This document shows positions 23,897-36,529 of a stretch of 64,000 nt of DNA, in pieces (the stretch's first letter is position 1; each line of letters opens with the position of its first letter). Source of the DNA: Eretmocerus hayati (Eukaryota > Arthropoda > Insecta > Hymenoptera > Aphelinidae); NCBI GenBank assembly GCA_029851415.1, contig CM056742.1:111230246-111294245 (forward strand). Direction: 5' to 3'. A program made the position numbers and the translations under genes. The notes below the pieces were generated by a model. That model searched no databases. It was not told where the DNA came from and saw only the letters and a list, made by a program, of their open reading frames with translations.

Positions 23897-24103
23897 CGTA
23901 AGCAACTCGTGCACCGACATTTGCGCACTCGTCCCCGCAACTCGTGTGCAAACGTTCCATTTGCGCACAGTTTCGTCGTTCACGCAGTGCGCAAATGAGC
24001 CATTTGCACACTGCGTAAACGATGAAACTGTGCGTAAATGAGGCGTTTGCACACTCGTTGCGGTGACTCGTACGCAAATATCTGTTGGCGCCCTTGTTGC
24101 TTA
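23897..24103. repeat. ~200-bp palindrome, TTTGCGCAC family
   Basis: Arms of about 100 bp meet near 24,000. GTAAGCAAC at the left matches TTGTTGCTTA at the right, and the inner arms GCACAGTTTCGTCGTT and AACGATGAAACTGTGC pair. It could form a long hairpin and is probably a foldback MITE. Confidence 0.75.
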
Positions 24104-24110
24104 ATATTCT

Positions 24111-24409
24111 ACTAGCGTAATGCCTCGCGTTGCTCGGCTTGTAAATGTTTCCGATAGGTGTATTAGTTTTCCAAAATGCTCTTCCAAATCAAATGAGAGT
24201 ACGTTTTTCAAAAATTTTATATATTTAGTTAAGCGGCGGTTTCTCACATGGGTCTGAACTCATAAAGACCATGAAAGTTATCATTATATAACTCGATATG
24301 TGAAAATGGTACAGAACATATTTTCATTTGATTTAAAAGAGCATTTTGGTGAACTGATACGCTTCTCGGGGACTTTTACAGGCCGAGCAACGCGAAACAT
24401 AACGCTAGT
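24111..24409. mobile_element. MITE with ~90-bp terminal inverted repeats
   Basis: Starts ACTAGCGTAATGCCTCGCG and ends with the reverse complement of ACTAGCGTTATGTTTCGCG. Both arms continue GTTGCTCGGC and include CCAAAATGCTCTT. 299 bp with no coding capacity. No clear target duplication. Confidence 0.8.
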
Positions 24410-24639
24410 GTTTGATTATAAAAATACGGAAGTTTTCTATCGGAAATTCAGAAATATGATGTTGTAAAATATCGTTATGCTCAAATAAAGTGATTTCTAG
24501 TAGGCCAAAGAGATGTACATCGATTTGACGTGAATTAATTACTCAGTTGGTTACAGGGATGAATATACAAGTGACACTCAAAATTTTCATTCTGGGCCTT
24601 ACTTCGTACTAAGATCAATATCACCAATGTCACCTGCTT

Positions 24640-27600
24640 GAGCCCATCGCGGATACACGTGCTCTTCGAAGTTTAGCGAGTGTAAGAACAGTCGACGCAG
24701 AAAGAAATGAGCTGCACAATATCATCGTGGACATTCACATCTGAAGAAAACATCGTAAGCGCAAATAATTCCATCAATAATTTGATTTCTCGTTTTTCCG
24801 AAATCGATAGAATTGTGGAAACAGGAAAGTCGAAGGTGTTCGAGTGATTCGAATAGAATAGGAACATAATGAATAGAAAAACAGAATTTTCTCCGAGCCT
24901 CAAGAAAAAAAGAAAATGTAAGAGATGAAATTTTTCCGGGCTTCGACAAAACAAATATATAAAAATGAAAATTGAAAAATTTCTCGGGATTTTGAAAAAA
25001 CAAAAATATAAAAAATTATTTTATTTTTCAAAATATTTTTCCGGAAATTATCGAAATTTCCCACCGTGACGCACATCCTGAACTTGCCTTCATTCTTCTT
25101 AGTCTCACTTAGAGGAACGCTCAAACATACGCGCTCTCTACCAGAGCCACAGTCGTTTCCTCGCTGCCTTCAAAAACACATACGCGCGCGAGAAGCATCA
25201 AACACCGTGACACTAGAAAAGGAAAGGGGATTCTTAGTGATGCGCGCTCTCTCAACAGCCCGCAGTCATCTTCTCAAGCCCGCCGCGAACACACGTGCTC
25301 ATAGAAGTTGAGCGAGTATAAAAACAGTTGACACATAATGAGGTGAGCTTGCAGAATATTATCGTTGACATCGACATCTAGGAAAAACATCGTACGGGTA
25401 AGTAATTCCATGAATAATTTGGTGAATCGTTATTTCTGAAATCAATATAGAACGAGAATATATTGGATAGAAATTCGGAATTTTTTCCGGACCCTCAATA
25501 AAAAGAAAATGTGGAGAATGAAAATTCAAAATTTTTTTGGAAATTGAATGAAAATTTTTTCCGGGGCTTCGACAAAACAGATATATGAAAAATAAAAATT
25601 CGAAAATTTTTCGGGACTTTGAGAAAACGAAAATATAAAAAATTGTTTTTTTTTCAAAAAATATTTCCAAAAATTTTCGAAATTTCCCACTCTGAGGCAC
25701 ATGCTGAACTTGCTTTAATTCTTATCAGTTTCAGTTAGAGAAACGCTCAGGCGTTGGCGCTCTCTACTGAAGCCGCATTCTCCCCCTCCCCGCCTTCACA
25801 GACACAGACACGCGTCGAGAAGCATCACGACACCAGAAGAGGAGAGGGGATACTTAGTATCGCGCGCTCTCTCAACAGTTCGCAGTCTTCTTCTTGTGCC
25901 CAGCGCAAACACGCGTATTCTATGGGGTCGAGCAGGTATGACAAGAGTCGACGCGGAACAGAGTCAGCTTACAAGATGGCATCGAAGAGATCAACATACA
26001 TAGAGGACATCATGAAGGTAAGTGCTTTGAACCTAAATCTCGAAATTCATTCTTTCCGAAATCATTAAAACTAAGAAAACGATAACGTCGCGAATTCCAA
26101 TAGTTCAAATTATCTGAATGTATGTAACATGGAATTTGAAAATTTTTTCCGGGGCTTCGACAAAACAAATATATAAAAAATGATAATTCGAGAATTTTTC
26201 GGGACTTTGAAAAAACGAAAATATAAAAAATTGTTTTTTTTTTCAAAAAATATTTCCAAAAATTTTCGAAATTTCCCACTCTGAAGCACATGCTGAACTT
26301 GCTTTAATTCTTATCAGTTTCAGTTAGAGAAACGCTCAGGCATTCGCGCTCTCTACTGAAGCCGCATTCTCCCCCTCCCCGCCTTCACAGACACAGACAC
26401 GCGCCGAGAAGCATCACGACACCAGAAGAGGAGAGGGGATACTTAGTATCGCGCGCTCTCTCAACAGTTCGCAGTCTTCTTCTTGTGCCCAGCGCAAATA
26501 CGCGTATTCTATGGAGTCGAGCAGGTATGACAAAAGTCGACGCGGAACAGAGTCAGCTTGCAAGATGACATCGAAGAGATCAACATACATAGAGGACATC
26601 ATGAAGGTGAGTAATTTCAACCTCAATTTTGAAATTCGATTTTTCCAAAATTGTTAAAATTCAGAAAACGTTATCGTCAAAGAATTCAATAGTTCAAATT
26701 ATTTGAATATATGATACATGAAATTTAAAAATTTTTTCCGAGGCTTCGACAAAGCAAATATATAAAAAATGAATATTCGAAAATTTTTCGGGACTTTGAG
26801 AAAACAAAAATATTAAAAAGTGTTTTTTTTTCAAAAAATTTTCTCAAAAATTTCCAAAATTTCCCACTCTGAGGCACATTCTGAACTTGCCTTAATTCTT
26901 ATCAGTTTCAGTTAGAGAAACGCCCAGGCATTCGCGCTCTCTACTAAAGCCGCATTCTCCCCCTCCCCGTCTTCACAGACACAGACGCGCGCCGATCATG
27001 TCATGACACCAGAAGGGGAGAGGGGATACTGAATGATGCGCGCTCTCTCAACGGCCCGCAGTCATCCTCTGGAACCCGTCGCGAACACACGTACTCTATG
27101 CGGTTGGGCAATCATAAGAAGAGTCAACGGAAAATGAGGTGAACTTGCAAAATATCATCGTGGACACACAACATTTATAGAATGGCTGAAGGGTGAGTAA
27201 TTCGATCATTTATTCAATTACTTGTTTTTCCTTGAATCGTTAGAGTTACGAGAACATAAACGTCGAGAGTTTTGATGATCTAAATAGATGAAAGATACAA
27301 TGAAAAAATTTCAAGATTTCGTCCGGGGCTTTGAACACAAAGATATGAAATATAAAAATTAGAAATATAAAAAATTGATTTTTTTTTGAAAATTTTCCCC
27401 AAAAATTCCCGAAATTTCCCACCATGAGACAATTCCTGAACTTGCTTTCATTCTCATCAGTTTCAGTGAAAGAGACGCTCAGATATACGCGCTCCTTATC
27501 GGAGCCGCAATTTTCCCTTTGCTGCCCTCGCAGACACACACGCATCGAGAAGCGACAACGTCACACCGAAAAAGAGTGGGGATACTTAATGATGCGCGCT

Positions 27601-29430
27601 GTCTCAACGGCCCTCAGTCATCATCTAGAGCCCGTCGCGATTACACGTACTCTATCAAGGGGGGCAATCATAAGGAGAGTCGAATAAAATGGAATACACT
27701 TGCAGAATACCATCGTGGACATCAACATTCATAGAACGTCTAGAAGGTGAGTAATTGCATCATTCATTCAATTACACGTTCTTCCTCAAATCGTTAAAGT
27801 TGTAATATCGTAAACGTCGAGAATTTTGATGATCTGAATAGATTAAAGATTTAATGGAAACATTCCAAGATTTTGTCCGGGGCTTCGAAAACAAAGAGAT
27901 AAGAAATAAAAAATTGGAAATTTTCACGGGATTTTGAAAAAATAAAAATATAAAAAATCGATTTTTTTTCGAAAAATTTTCCCGAAAATTTTCGGAATTT
28001 TCCACTTTGAGACACATCATGAGCTTGAGTTCATTCTCATTAGTTTCAGCGGAAGAGACGCTCAAACATAGGCGCTCTCGACCAAAGCCGCAGTTTTCCC
28101 CTAAATAGCCTCACAGACACACGCATCGAGAAACGACAACGTCACACCGAAAAAGAGCGGGGATACTTAATGATGCGCGCTCTCTCAACGGCCCTCAGTC
28201 ATCCTCTGGAGCCCGTTGCGATCACACGTACTCTATGAAGGTGGGCAATCATAAGAAGAGTCGAATAAGATGGAATGAGCTTGCAGAATATCATCGTGGA
28301 CATGAACATCTACAGAACGTCTGAAGGGTGAGTAATTCTATCATTTATTCAATTACTCGTTTTTCCTTGAATCATTAGAGTTATGAAAACATAAACGTCA
28401 AGAATTTTTAGTGATTTAAATAGATTGAAGATATACTGAAAAAATTTTAAGATTTTGTCCGAAGCTTCGAAAACAAAGATATGAAAAATAAAAATTCGAA
28501 ATTTTTACGGGATTTTGAAAAAACAAAAATAAAAAAAATTATTTTTTTTTCAAAAAATTTTCTCAAAAATTTCCAAAATTTCCCACTCTGAGGCATATGC
28601 TGAACTTGCCTTAATTCTTATCAGTTTCAGTTAGAGAAACGCTCAGGCATTCGCGCTCTCTACTGAAGCCGCATTCTCCCCCTCCCCGCCTTCACAGACA
28701 CAGACGCGCGCTGATCATGTCATGACACCAGAAGAGGAGAGGGGATACTGAGTGATGCGCGCTCTCTCAACGGCCCGCAGTCATCCTCTGGAGCCCGTCG
28801 CGAACACACGTACTCTATGCGGTTGGGCAATCATAAGAAGAGTCAACGAAAAATGAGGTGAGCTTGCAGAATATCATCGTCGACACACAACATTTATAGA
28901 ATGGCTGAAGGGTGAGTAATTAGATCATTAATCCAATTACTCGTTTTTCCTCGAATAGTTAGGGCTTCTAAAACGAAAATGAAAGAAATAGAAATTCGAA
29001 ATTTTTACGGGATTTTAAAAAAACAAAAATATAAAAAATTGTTTTTTTTCGGAAAATGTTCCCAAAAATTTGCGAAATTTTTCACTCTGAGAAAATTCCT
29101 GAACTTGCCTTTATTCTAATCAGTTCCAGTAGAAAAGACGCATAAGCATACGTGCTCTCTCCCGGAGCCACAGTTCTCCCCTCGCTGCCTGCACAGACAC
29201 ACATAGGCAACGAGTAAGATCAAACAACATGTCAACAGAAAAATAGAAGACAATTGGTGATACGCGCTCTCTCAGCAGCCCACAGTATAGCACTTTACAC
29301 GGTCACGAACATTCGTACGCCAAAGAGGAAATCAAGTCCAAGAAAATCCTATGTAGATATATAAGAAGAACTTATAAAATACCATCATGAACATTGACCT
29401 CTACTACACAATAATGGAAAGGTGAGTAAT
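24640..29430 (+). repeat. Tandem array of nine exon-like ~580-bp units
   Basis: Each unit has an AT-rich part with T-runs and a GC-richer part of 278-292 nt bounded by splice-like signals: an acceptor such as TTATCAGTTTCAG and a donor GTGAGTAAT or GTAAGT. Exon-like intervals: 25,113-25,397; 25,735-26,017; 26,324-26,606; 26,912-27,192; 27,467-27,746; 28,050-28,327; 28,631-28,911; 29,130-29,421; a first unit keeps only its donor at 24,755. Intervals between them are 218-337 nt. The segments at 25,735 and 26,324 hold a ~90-codon open frame running to the donor; others have stops. Coding is unproven. Confidence 0.8.
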
Positions 29431-30329
29431 ATCTATCAAAACATTATTTCCCATGTTCTCTAGAATTGATAATAGAACCAAACATCAAAATACAAACCTT
29501 TTCCGAAATCTTATAAAATCATGTACATGATAAATAAAAATTCAATTTTTTTCCGAAATAAAATCGAGAAGTGAATTAGATTTCCATAGTCCCAATCGAG
29601 ACTGATGAGGTACCTCCAAAGACAGAATTTCCGGGCTCTACGATTCCAATTATTAAGTTTTTCCACAATAGAGATATCTTGCAATATCACAAAATTCAGT
29701 CGAATTGACAACTCATCCATTAAATTGACCCCAATGGGGAGTTCAGTTTCATACCAAGGTCTATCATCCCACAGGCATCCAGATATCAAATGTGAGAATC
29801 ACCCAGTGGAGGATTTACAAAAAGTTTTCAACTCAACGTGTTACAACCGTTCCAGAAAGATTAACAGAATCAAAACTACAGCAAGATGGCATGGATCCAA
29901 GCACAAGAGAATGACAAAAATCACATAAAATAAGGGAATCCATAACACCTCTGGAATCGAATCAACTTCCGAAGACATCAAATGTGAGTTTCATGTATCA
30001 ACCCGTGTCACTCCTTATTCTAAAATATGTATAGAATTTTAATTAGATATAGCTCTATGGAAATTTTTCGAATATCATGATTCTATGAAATCGTCGTCAG
30101 AACATTAGATTGATTAGTTTTTCAGAGAACGTAAGCACATAATAGCCTTTACTTCTTTACTAAATTGGTATGCACGGTATCTCACAAATGTATCCTTGAT
30201 CTTACAATTTAATTTGAGGCTAATTTTAATTACGAAAAAAATCAAATCATCTTCGTCACACATCTCAACAAATGATTCCCAACAATACACATCTCTTACA
30301 TATCCAAGTGCAATCGAATACATTTACAA
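29431..30329. other. Spacer between the two tandem arrays
   Basis: A 107-codon ORF at 29,605-29,928 has no recognised domain. ATATCAAATGTGAGAATC near 29,785 and ACATCAAATGTGAGTTTC near 29,978 resemble each other and contain donor-like GTGAG. No gene is called. Confidence 0.4.
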
Positions 30330-33300
30330 GTTGTAACAGGACTGTATGATGCCATGGCTCACATAGAGATCGAGACTATCATCTCTGAGATCGACATACT
30401 ACAATCTCCTGTTGCCAAGCTGCTGTAAATGTAGGGTATTCTTCCAAAAAACAACACAACACACTTACACCACTCTTCGGAAACATGTTGTTGGATTTCC
30501 TCTGATCTGAGCGCCGCTTTGGTCCCGACACTGGTAAACCAAATCGACGGGTCAGTCTCATCTGATCATGTCTCCTTCAACCTCTGTGATGGAGAGTTAC
30601 ATTTTCACTCTGAACATAAAACACTCCCCAGTTTCAACTCAATTTCACATCACAAACACAAAACGAGGATGATGAATATCGAGGTCATTGCATCCAATCA
30701 AAGACTTCTCAAAAATTCAAATCTTGCGACGTAAATGCTCAATATGAAAACAAAGAACTTTCCTGATGAATGAATTCGCTGAAACGATATACACGGACCG
30801 ATTCACACTCAATTCCACTCCATATCACACAACGAAGATGATAGATCGATATTTCTGTTCATTTCAATAAAATCTTCCGCAAATATCACCAGTGGTTATA
30901 AAAATATAGATGAAGGTATTGTTAAAATTAGTGCGTTCCTAGAATCGTATATCAAATATCCATAATTTCATTTATATATTCGTTTGTTATCGAATATGAT
31001 TGAGGATTATCATTGATCAATGTAGTGACTCCCATATACGTTTCTCAATATTCAATCTTTTGTTATGACAATTCTCATTCAATTTGTACGATGACTCAAT
31101 TTTATCAACAAAACGGCAACATACGCCTCCCATACGATTGTATATCATTACTCCCTCTATTATAAGTAATCAGGATGTAAGCCTATAATTGTAATAATGT
31201 ATGATGAAACTTTTGTTAAGAATATCACGTTCCATACTCTATATGTAAATATGTTCAATATGGATTGTATCAATATCTGAATCTCCTGAAACTCGATAAA
31301 TAAAATCAAATGGTTGGGGAAATTGCCCCAACCATCCCCGTGTCGATTCATTTACTATAGAATAAGCATTCGAAAGAAGTACAACTCATTAAGCGATATT
31401 TTCGTACAATCTTCAATTGTACGAAACTTACAATGTACATTCTTCCAATCTCGAGTTAAAACATATGCTATTCATTATGAAATTCATACGAATTTTCAAA
31501 AAGAGCATATGTGACTTTTTTAATATATTGAAGAATTTTGAGTACTGATTCCAGCTCATCTTGAATCAATTTCAAATCATTGAGAGAAACATATATGAAT
31601 CCACTATCACTTAACAAGATGAAATCATCGTCCCAATTTCATCAAAGAGTAAATACATTCAAGTAACCTTCATTAACAGGATCCAATTCAAAACTTTGCT
31701 GATTACATATCGATTCAACTCATCCTCGTCATACTTACTCAAAACTACCACACCACACTTTTACGAGTTGCAACGGCACATAATGTCTTGGCTCATATGG
31801 GAGTTGGGTTTCTCATTCCCGAATGCGACAGAGTGTGACTCCCTGTTGCCCAGCTATTGTAAAACAACAACACAATACTAACGCGACTCTTCGGAAGCAT
31901 ATTGCTGGATTTCCTCTGATCTGAGCGCCGCTTTGGTCCCGACACTGGTAAACCAAATCGACGGGTCAGTCTCATCGGATCATGTCTCCTTCAACCTCTG
32001 TGATGAAGAGTTACAATTTCACTCTGAACATAAAACACTCCCCAGTTTCAACTCAATTCCACATCATAAACACAAATCGAGGATGATGGATATCGAAGTC
32101 ATTTCATCGAATCGAAGACTCCTCAAAAATTCGAATCTTGCGACGTAAATGCTCAATATGAAAACAAAGAACTTTCCTGATGAATGGATTCCCAATAATT
32201 AATCTTAATGACCGCGTAGCAGAAACCATCACAATGCATCAATTCAATTCTTCCCTCACGATTGCATCAAGCGAGTGATATTGGATTCATTTATAAAAGT
32301 CATTTTTAATACTCTATACGATACCGTTCCTCAATGTCAATCATCTATCCCTAAATCTCATGAAAATTACTTGAATCATAAACTGGTCCAGAGAATTCTC
32401 TCAACCACTCCCCAATAAAAATGACGCCCTCTAATGTAAACATACAATCTTTAATTGAACATTCTTTCAATCTCAAGTCAGAAAATATTCTAATCATCAT
32501 TAGATTTCTACGAATTTCCAGAAAAAGCATAACTGAATTTTTGAATAGATCGGGAAATTTCAAAAACCGATTCCAGCTCAGATTGAATCGAATTACGAAT
32601 CATTTAGAGAGAAGAATATGAATCCACTATCACTTGACAAAATAAAGTCATTGTCCCAATTTCATCAAAAAGTAAATACATTCACGTGATTTTTATCAAC
32701 AGGATCCAATTCAAAGCTTCTCTGATGAGAAATATATTCAACTCATCCTCGTTATACTCACTCGAAAATACCACACCACACTTTTACGAGTTGCAACAGC
32801 ACATGATGCCTTGGCTCATATGGGAGTTGGGTTTCTCATTCCCGAGTGCGACAGAGTGTGACTCCCTGTTGCCCAGCTATTGTGAAACAACAACACAATA
32901 CTAACGCCACTCTTCGGAAGCATGTTGCTGGATTTCCTCTGATCTGAGCGCCGCTTTGGTCCCGACACTGGTAAACCAAATCGACGGGTCAGTCTCATCG
33001 GATCATGTCTCCTTCAACCTCTGTGATGAAGAGTTACATTTTCACTCTGAACATAAAACACTCCCCAGTTTCAACTCAATTTCACATCATAAACACAAAA
33101 CGAGGATGATGAATATCGAGGTCATTCCATCCAATCAAAGACTTCTCAAAAATTCAAATCTTGCGACGTAAATGCTCAATATGAAAACAAAGAACTTTCT
33201 TGATGAATGGATTCCCAATAACTAATCTTAATGACCGCGTAGCAGAAACCATCACAATGCATCAATTCAATTCTTCCCTCACGATTGCATCAAGCGAGTG

Positions 33301-34490
33301 ATATTGGATTCATTCACAAAAGTCATTTCTAATACTCTATACGATACCGTTCCTCAATGTCAATTATCTATCCCTAAATCTCATGAAAATTACTTAAATC
33401 ATAAACTGGTCCAGAGAATTCTCTCAACCACTCCCCAATATAAAATGACGCCCTCTAATGTAAGCATACAATCATTAGTTGAACATTCTTTCAATTTCAA
33501 GTCAGAAAATATTCTAATCATCATTAGATTTCTACAAATTTCCAGAAAGGGCATAACTGAATTTTTGAATAGATTGGGAAATTTTAAAAACCGATTCCAG
33601 CTCAAATTGAATCAAATTACGAATCATCTGGAAAAATAAATATGAATCCACTATCACTTGACAAAATAAAGTCATTGTCCCAATTTCATCAAAAAGTAAA
33701 TACATTCACGTGATTTTTATCAACAGGATCGAATTCAAAGCTTTTCTGATGAGAAATATAATCAACTCATCCTTCCTCGTCATACTCACTCGAAAATACC
33801 ACACCACACTTTTACGAGTTGCAACAGCACATGATGCCTTGGCTCATATGGGAGTTGGGTTTCTCATTCCCGAGTGCGACAGAGTGTGACTCCCTGTTGC
33901 CCAGCTATTGTAAAACAACTACACAATACTAACGCCACTCTTCGGAAGCATGTTGCTGGATTTCCTCTGATCTGAGCGCCGCTTTGGTCCCGACACTGGT
34001 AAACCAAATCGACGGGTCAGTCTCATGGGATCATGTCTCCTTCAACCTCTGTGATGAAGAGTTACATTTTCACTCTGAACATAAAACACTCCCCAGTTTC
34101 AACTCAATTTCACATCACAAACACAAAACGAGGATGATGAATATCGAGGTCATTCCATCCAATCAGAGACTTCTCGAAAATTCAAATCTTGCGACATAAA
34201 TGCTCAATATGAAACCAAGAACTTCCCTGTTGAATGAATTCCCAATAATTAATCTTGATGATCGCGTAGCAAAAACCATAACAATGCATCAATTCAATTT
34301 TCCCCTCACGATTGCATCAAGCGAGTGATATTGGATTCATTTACAAAAGTCATTTCTAATACTCTATACGATACCGTTCCTCAATGTCAATTATCTATCC
34401 CTAAATCTTATGAAAATCACTTGAATCATAAACTGATCAAAAGAATTCTCTCAACCACTCCCCCATATGAAATGACGTCCTCTAATATCA
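30330..34490 (+). repeat. ~1.02-kb tandem repeat, four units
   Basis: The anchor CCAAATCGACGGGTCAGTC recurs at about 30,539, 31,953, 32,976 and 34,004: spacing about 1414, 1023 and 1028. The last three are very similar; the first has extra sequence and is more diverged. Each unit keeps an open frame of about 70 codons across the anchor, without an ATG, and the last three have an exon-like interval of 268-272 nt between CAACAG (or TAACAG) before GATC and a GTAAAC donor (31,680-31,947; 32,703-32,970; 33,727-33,998). Homology ends near 34,490. Confidence 0.85.
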
Positions 34491-35800
34491 GCATGCGAGA
34501 TAGACGTGAACCGCTTCTCTTTTCATATTTTCATAAGTTCGAATTTCAAAAGAACGTTCAATTTCTCCTCCAAATAGAAATAAATTTAAAAACTCCAAAG
34601 TATTACGTAGGTTCACACTCGGTATGAGTAGAAATACGAAAATCATCATCTTCAAAGTCAAATAAAAAATTCCTCGAATTCATTCAAAAAAGTTTCAAAA
34701 ATTTGAAATCCATTCGTATGTATCATATATTCAAAATCAACGAAATAACAACCTCTCGATCTTTAACATTCCATCACTTTGTCAGTACGATTCGACTTCA
34801 GCGTCACTCTATCACTTATTTCATTCGGAATCAACCAATACTCATGCGGATCGATCTATCTCTAACAAAAAATTAAAATGAAAACCATTAAATAAAGCTA
34901 ACTCGAACACCAAAATTAATTCACATCTGAAAGTGAGGCGGCCTTGTCAACCGTAAAAAGTTACTCGGCTACCTTCGATGTTGAAAATGGCGGTGTCTCG
35001 AATTTTCTAATACGCTTCACTAAAATACGCCATAAAATGACTCCCAGCATGCACTTAATACGAAAATAGATAAACGAAACACATAAAAATCGATTGCTCC
35101 TAACCTTCGCCAACGGATTGGGAAGCTTGGGCAGTGTTCGAAAGGGCTCCGTGAGACCGATCAGCGACCGTCTTCACGGCAAGAATTAGCAGCAAATCGA
35201 ATATATAATATCAACGTATAAATACATATAGATTAAATCGGAAATACATATAAAAAACTCAAAAATACGTCAAAAATACGTGAAAGACACTCAAACACGT
35301 GTTCTATACATCGCGGAAAAATCTAGGGACATTTGACCTGGTCTAGGGACTTTTCGTGCCGTCAAGTTGGCAACACTGATTCGATTTTATGTTGGCAACC
35401 CTGATATAGGGATTCCGTGGGGGAATAGGCACCTTGTGTCTCTTAATATAATAATTCTCGGCATATTTTTTGTGACGAAAGCGTTGAATGCGAGTTTCAA
35501 TTCGTGACTATTACGTTAAAAACGAAATTGAATCATAATGAAGTGTAGAACAGTCTCATTAAAAAAATCATATTATGAGGTCATGTTGTACAGGCATTTA
35601 CTTATGTTCAAGTTTGTATATGTTATGATCTCTCTAGATTACTTCGAAAGGAAAATTCATGGAAATTCTCTCGTTTCAAGTAGATATTTATGAAATTGTG
35701 GCATGAGAGTCGGAATCTTATATCAACACACCATGTTGTATGCTGTTTCGTTCCTATTCATTAAAGTTCTTGCAATCAATTTCCTTTCATGATTTCTTCC
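34491..35800. other. Mostly unique sequence inside the piggyBac-type insertion
   Basis: AT-rich with no ORF of note. 34,930-35,190 is more GC-rich and contains AAAATGGCGGTG. Near 35,375 and 35,390 the near-identical sequences TTGGCAACACTGAT and TTGGCAACCCTGAT recur. It could be a promoter or first-exon region, but the evidence is thin. Confidence 0.35.
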
Positions 35801-35965
35801 CACGAATGCGCGGTGTCCACATACGTGGACATGCTCAAAAATATAATATAACGATGAATTTCTCCATCTGTTCGGGGCTCAGAGAACTTTTCAACGTCAG
35901 AATTGATGAAATTGGTGGAGAAAGAATTTTATCGAATACGGGAAATAGGTGCGTGCATGAAGAGG
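35800..35965 (+). repeat. Right end of piggyBac-type element
   Basis: The palindrome TGTCCACATACGTGGACA lies at about 35,815-35,832. The terminus GCATGAAGAGG precedes TTAA and is the inverted match of the left terminus CTTCTTCACGC at most positions. Confidence 0.65.
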
Positions 35966-36250
35966 TTAAACCCACTGCATCCAAATTCTGTCTGAACCAA
36001 ATGATAGATATCATCGAAAAAACCTCAGACTAGATGGCTCAAATCCTTTCGAAAAGTTTCCTCTGAATGATAACAAAGAATAATGAAAAATTTTTCTTAA
36101 TATTCATTTTTCCTCCTACCTCCAATTACGACTCATTTATCTCAATTCTCATTACCTGAACTATGATTTTTTCCTGCATAACCTATTGATTGGTTCATAC
36201 CGGAATTTCATTCAATGTCCACAGATGTCAAATTTTCGAAAGAATCATAT
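35966..36250 (+). repeat. Repeat family R, continuation after the piggyBac-type insertion
   Basis: TTAAACCCACTGCATCCAAA continues the unit cut at 19,237; a further partial unit starts near 36,139. The copy is nearly identical to the unit at 18,600 over 100 bp (CTGTCTGAACCAAATGATAG). Confidence 0.8.
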
Positions 36251-36529
36251 CGCAGGGATTCAGAAGTAATGAGAAGTCATTAATTAAAAATTATGAAATC
36301 AGGAGTAATAGAAGAATATCCAAAGGAGATTTGCTTAGAATGAGATTTTGCTCTGATGTAAAGTTCGCCAAGTGATCGATGATATTGATAATTTTGAATT
36401 GGTATTGTTATTGAGAGAATGTAGAATTTTTTAACGAATATCTGATTAATGAGAATTATATTGATATTAATAAAGATACATAAAAAGTATAAGATAGTTT
36501 CAATTATGATGTGAAAAGGTATTTCACAT
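36251..36529. other. No supported feature
   Basis: AT-rich linker between R and S. Probably part of the same old repeat but without a clear partner. Confidence 0.35.

Larger units (their letters stand above)
19238..35965 (+). mobile_element. Giant piggyBac-type insertion (16.7 kb) with TTAA duplication
   Basis: Both boundaries lie at TTAA (19,234-19,237 and 35,966-35,969) inside one family R tandem unit: left flank ...TTTTTAA, right flank TTAAACCCACTGCATCC, exactly in register with the uninterrupted unit near 18,905-18,930. The ends carry short inverted termini C[CT]TCTTCA[CT]GC. The palindrome TGTCCACGTACGTGGACA lies close to the left end and a one-mismatch version lies ~130 bp from the right end, an asymmetry known for piggyBac. 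A piggyBac transposase lies inside. Most of the 16.7 kb is non-transposase sequence. Alternatively, a normal-sized element later gained nested insertions. Confidence 0.7.

Noticed and set aside
24673..25003. Minus-strand ORFs rich in phenylalanine and serine, recurring through the array
   Set aside because: They read the AT-rich intron-like parts in reverse; repeated low-complexity sequence, not conserved protein.
30519..30734. 71-codon ORF repeated four times, considered as a gene family
   Set aside because: It starts with TTG, has no ATG and may be an exon fragment at best; kept only as part of the tandem repeat.
35800..35965. Independent short piggyBac MITE as explanation for the right end
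   Set aside because: No left TTAA flanked by family R sequence is found next to it, whereas the R unit is continuous with the flank at 19,237.
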